Positions 6,566-7,811 of a DNA stretch of 7,811 nucleotides are shown one piece after another. The DNA is from Desulfobacterales bacterium. GTDB taxonomy: Bacteria; Desulfobacterota; Desulfobacteria; Desulfobacterales; UBA5852. How positions within the stretch are numbered: the first letter of the stretch is position 1; each line of letters begins with the position of its first letter. Made by a program: the position numbers and the translations under genes. Where the stretch lies: the NCBI GenBank assembly GCA_016735415.1, contig JAERRP010000079.1:1-7811 (forward strand), read 5' to 3'. Under the pieces are notes generated by a model, which saw nothing but the letters and a program-made list of their open reading frames with translations, was not told the origin of the DNA and did no database searches.

Positions 6566-6781
6566 ATGGCCGAAAGCATTTACAAGGTAATCGATTTGAT
6601 AGGAACGAGTCCGACATCCTGGGAAGAGGCTGCGCGGCAGGCGGTGGAAACCGCCGGGAAAAACATTCGCGATCTGCGGGTGGCCGAAGTGATCAAACTG
6701 GACATGAAAGTGGAAAACGGCAAGGTAACGGCCTTCCGGGCCCGGGTCAACATTTCCTTCAAATACGAGGGCCAGAATTAG
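6566..6781 (+). CDS. Dodecin family protein lacking the flavin-binding Trp and Gln
   Basis: The 71-residue product has the normal dodecin length and layout: an N-terminal beta strand (IYKVIDLIGTS), a helix starting at SWEEAA and running to about residue 36, and a two-strand hairpin ending in VNISFKYEG. Dodecins assemble into hollow cytosolic dodecamers; characterised ones store or buffer flavins. In Halobacterium dodecin, flavin is sandwiched by W36 within an MVWAEV segment and contacted by Q55. Here the matching segment is LRVAEV with V39, and the Gln position is R58 (AFRAR). The only Trp, W19, lies at the helix start and is not the ligand position. I recall many W-less dodecins with this RVAEV signature, whose ligand I cannot state. 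It follows a long non-coding leader and converges on htpG. The fold assignment is strong; flavin binding is doubtful. Confidence 0.92.
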   Translation: MAESIYKVIDLIGTSPTSWEEAARQAVETAGKNIRDLRVAEVIKLDMKVENGKVTAFRARVNISFKYEGQN

Positions 6782-6786
6782 TCGAT

Positions 6787-6817
6787 CGCCAGGGCGGATA
6801 GCTTGGGCGCCCTGGCG
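6787..6817 (+). terminator. GC-rich hairpin just after dodecin, possible terminator without a U-tract
   Basis: The arms 6787-6796 (CGCCAGGGCG) and 6808-6817 (CGCCCTGGCG) are perfectly complementary over 10 bp with an 11-base loop. The hairpin begins five bases after the dodecin stop. On the plus strand it is followed by an A-rich tract rather than Ts, so it is at best a factor-dependent terminator or a 3'-end protector. Confidence 0.45.
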
Positions 6818-6821
6818 CCGA

Positions 6822-6863
6822 CCATAAAACAAAAAGCGCCCTGTGGATTGCGGCAGGGCGCTT
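6822..6863 (-). terminator. Rho-independent terminator of htpG
   Basis: Read on the minus strand, a perfect 10-bp stem (AAGCGCCCTG with CAGGGCGCTT, bases 6834-6863) with a 10-base loop runs into TTTTTGTTTTATGG. It begins about 35 bases beyond the htpG stop. The stem could also slow plus-strand transcription coming from dodecin, but the tail on that side (CGGTTTG) is poor. Confidence 0.85.
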
Positions 6864-6897
6864 CGGTTTGATCATACGCTATCCGCTGGCCGTCGAC

Positions 6898-7811
6898 TCA
6901 GTTCAGGGCCGTACTCATCAAATCCCCAATCAGCTTGCCGAACTGGGACGGATTTTCGACTTTACCGCCTTCGCCGATCACCGCCAGGTCGTAGAGCAGT
7001 CGGCTGTAGTCTCCCAGCCGGGCGTCGCCCTGATCCTTTTCGAAAATCTGCTTGATTTTCGCCATCACGGGATGCTCGGTATTCAGCTCCAGCACCCGTT
7101 TGGTAGCGGGCATGTCCTTGCCGGCGGATTTCATTATTTTAGCCATATAGCCGCTCATATCGTGGGCATCCCCCGAAAGGCAGGCCACGGAATCCAGCAG
7201 GCGGGAAGACGGTTTGACTTCCTTGACCTGATCCTGAAGCGCCCTGCGAATGAAACCGAACAGATCCTTGTACGGCTCGCCCTTGTCCTTGGTATCCTCC
7301 GCGTCGATATCCAGATCCCCCTTCTCGGCGCTCTTGAGGGATTTGCCGTCGTACTCCGTCAGGGACTGCACCACCCATTCGTCCACCGGGTCCGTCATGA
7401 GCAGCACTTCAAAATTCCTGGCCTTCAGGCGTTCCAGATGCGGGCTGTTCACCAGGGTTGCCGGGCTGTCTCCGGTCAGGTAGTAGATCTCCTTCTGCGC
7501 TTCCGGCATGCGCTCCACATATTCCTTCAGGGAAACCCAGGCACCATCTGAGGTGGTCGTCTTGAAGCGGGCCAGATCCGCCAGTTTGGTCTGGCTGGCA
7601 GAGTCCGTGTAAATCCCGATTTTAAGGATCGGGCCAAATTCGTCGTAGAACTTATCGTAATCGTCTTTTTCCAAACCCTTGAGAAGATCGAAAAGCTTCT
7701 TGACCAGATTTTTACGGATGTTGAGCACCAGTCGGTCCTGCTGCAGGATTTCGCGGCTGATGTTCAGGTTGAGATCGGGCGCGTCCACGACCCCCTTGAC
7801 GAAGCTGAAGT
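6898..7811 (-). CDS. htpG: Chaperone protein HtpG (bacterial Hsp90), C-terminal part; 5' end outside window
   Basis: About 304 codons are visible, reading from the right edge to TGA at 6900-6898. The frame continues past the window edge as FSFVKGVVDA, so the GTG at 7788 is internal. The sequence follows E. coli HtpG from its middle-domain LRFVRG segment: LNISREILQQ, FYDEFGPILKIG, VSLKEYVERMPEAQKEIYYLTG, SPHLERLK, FEVLLMTDPVDEWVVQSLTEYDGK, and then the C-terminal dimerisation domain (RLLDSVACLSGDAHDMSGYMAKIMKS, LELNTEHPVM, RLLYDLAVI). The N-terminal ATPase domain and the start of the middle domain lie outside. HtpG is an ATP-driven cytosolic chaperone for late-stage client folding. As in other bacterial forms, there is no C-terminal MEEVD tail. 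It converges on dodecin, from which it is separated by 116 bases and a terminator. I see no defect in the visible part. Confidence 0.97.
   Translation of the reverse strand, partial: FSFVKGVVDAPDLNLNISREILQQDRLVLNIRKNLVKKLFDLLKGLEKDDYDKFYDEFGPILKIGIYTDSASQTKLADLARFKTTTSDGAWVSLKEYVERMPEAQKEIYYLTGDSPATLVNSPHLERLKARNFEVLLMTDPVDEWVVQSLTEYDGKSLKSAEKGDLDIDAEDTKDKGEPYKDLFGFIRRALQDQVKEVKPSSRLLDSVACLSGDAHDMSGYMAKIMKSAGKDMPATKRVLELNTEHPVMAKIKQIFEKDQGDARLGDYSRLLYDLAVIGEGGKVENPSQFGKLIGDLMSTALN

Overview
The window is GC-rich and densely coding. It carries one plus-strand lipid/polyketide block (bases 1-6016), a roughly 550-base stretch with no convincing gene, a small dodecin gene, and the 3' half of htpG on the opposite strand. 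The protein families and their style suggest a Gram-negative bacterium, most plausibly an anaerobic deltaproteobacterium (Desulfobacterota). That is an inference from remembered family resemblance; no rRNA or other phylogenetic marker is present.

Bases 1-3162 are the C-terminal 1053 residues of a large multidomain synthase related to PfaA, the KS-AT-ACPn-KR-DH subunit of polyunsaturated fatty acid synthases, and to other iterative type I PKSs. The visible order is a Pro/Ala linker, ACP, linker, ACP, ketoreductase, then a double-hotdog dehydratase. KS and AT must lie upstream of the window. A Sfp-type 4'-phosphopantetheinyl transferase follows 86 bases later (3249-4019), separated by a strong intercistronic hairpin. 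After a 209-base AT-richer gap comes a FadD/Faa-type long-chain acyl-CoA synthetase (4229-6016) with an excellent ribosome binding site. A plausible reading is that the synthase builds a long acyl chain on its ACPs, the transferase activates those ACPs, and the ligase converts the free product (or a starter acid) to acyl-CoA. The enoyl reductase and the second KS/CLF subunit of a complete Pfa-like system are not in the window.

The most striking observation is that both ACPs carry threonine where the phosphopantetheine-bearing serine should be (LGIDT instead of LGIDS). The two domains are identical over 66 residues, and all eight nucleotide differences between them are synonymous. They are nevertheless encoded next to a phosphopantetheinyl transferase with intact motifs. 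Either this family uses a threonine-attached cofactor, or these ACPs are non-carrier repeats.

Bases 6017-6565 hold a candidate promoter and an 18-bp perfect hairpin but no convincing gene. The dodecin (6566-6781) lacks both the Trp and the Gln that hold flavin in characterised dodecins. It converges on htpG (stop at 6898-6900, minus strand), and the space between them holds two hairpins with related stems, one of them a good intrinsic terminator for htpG.
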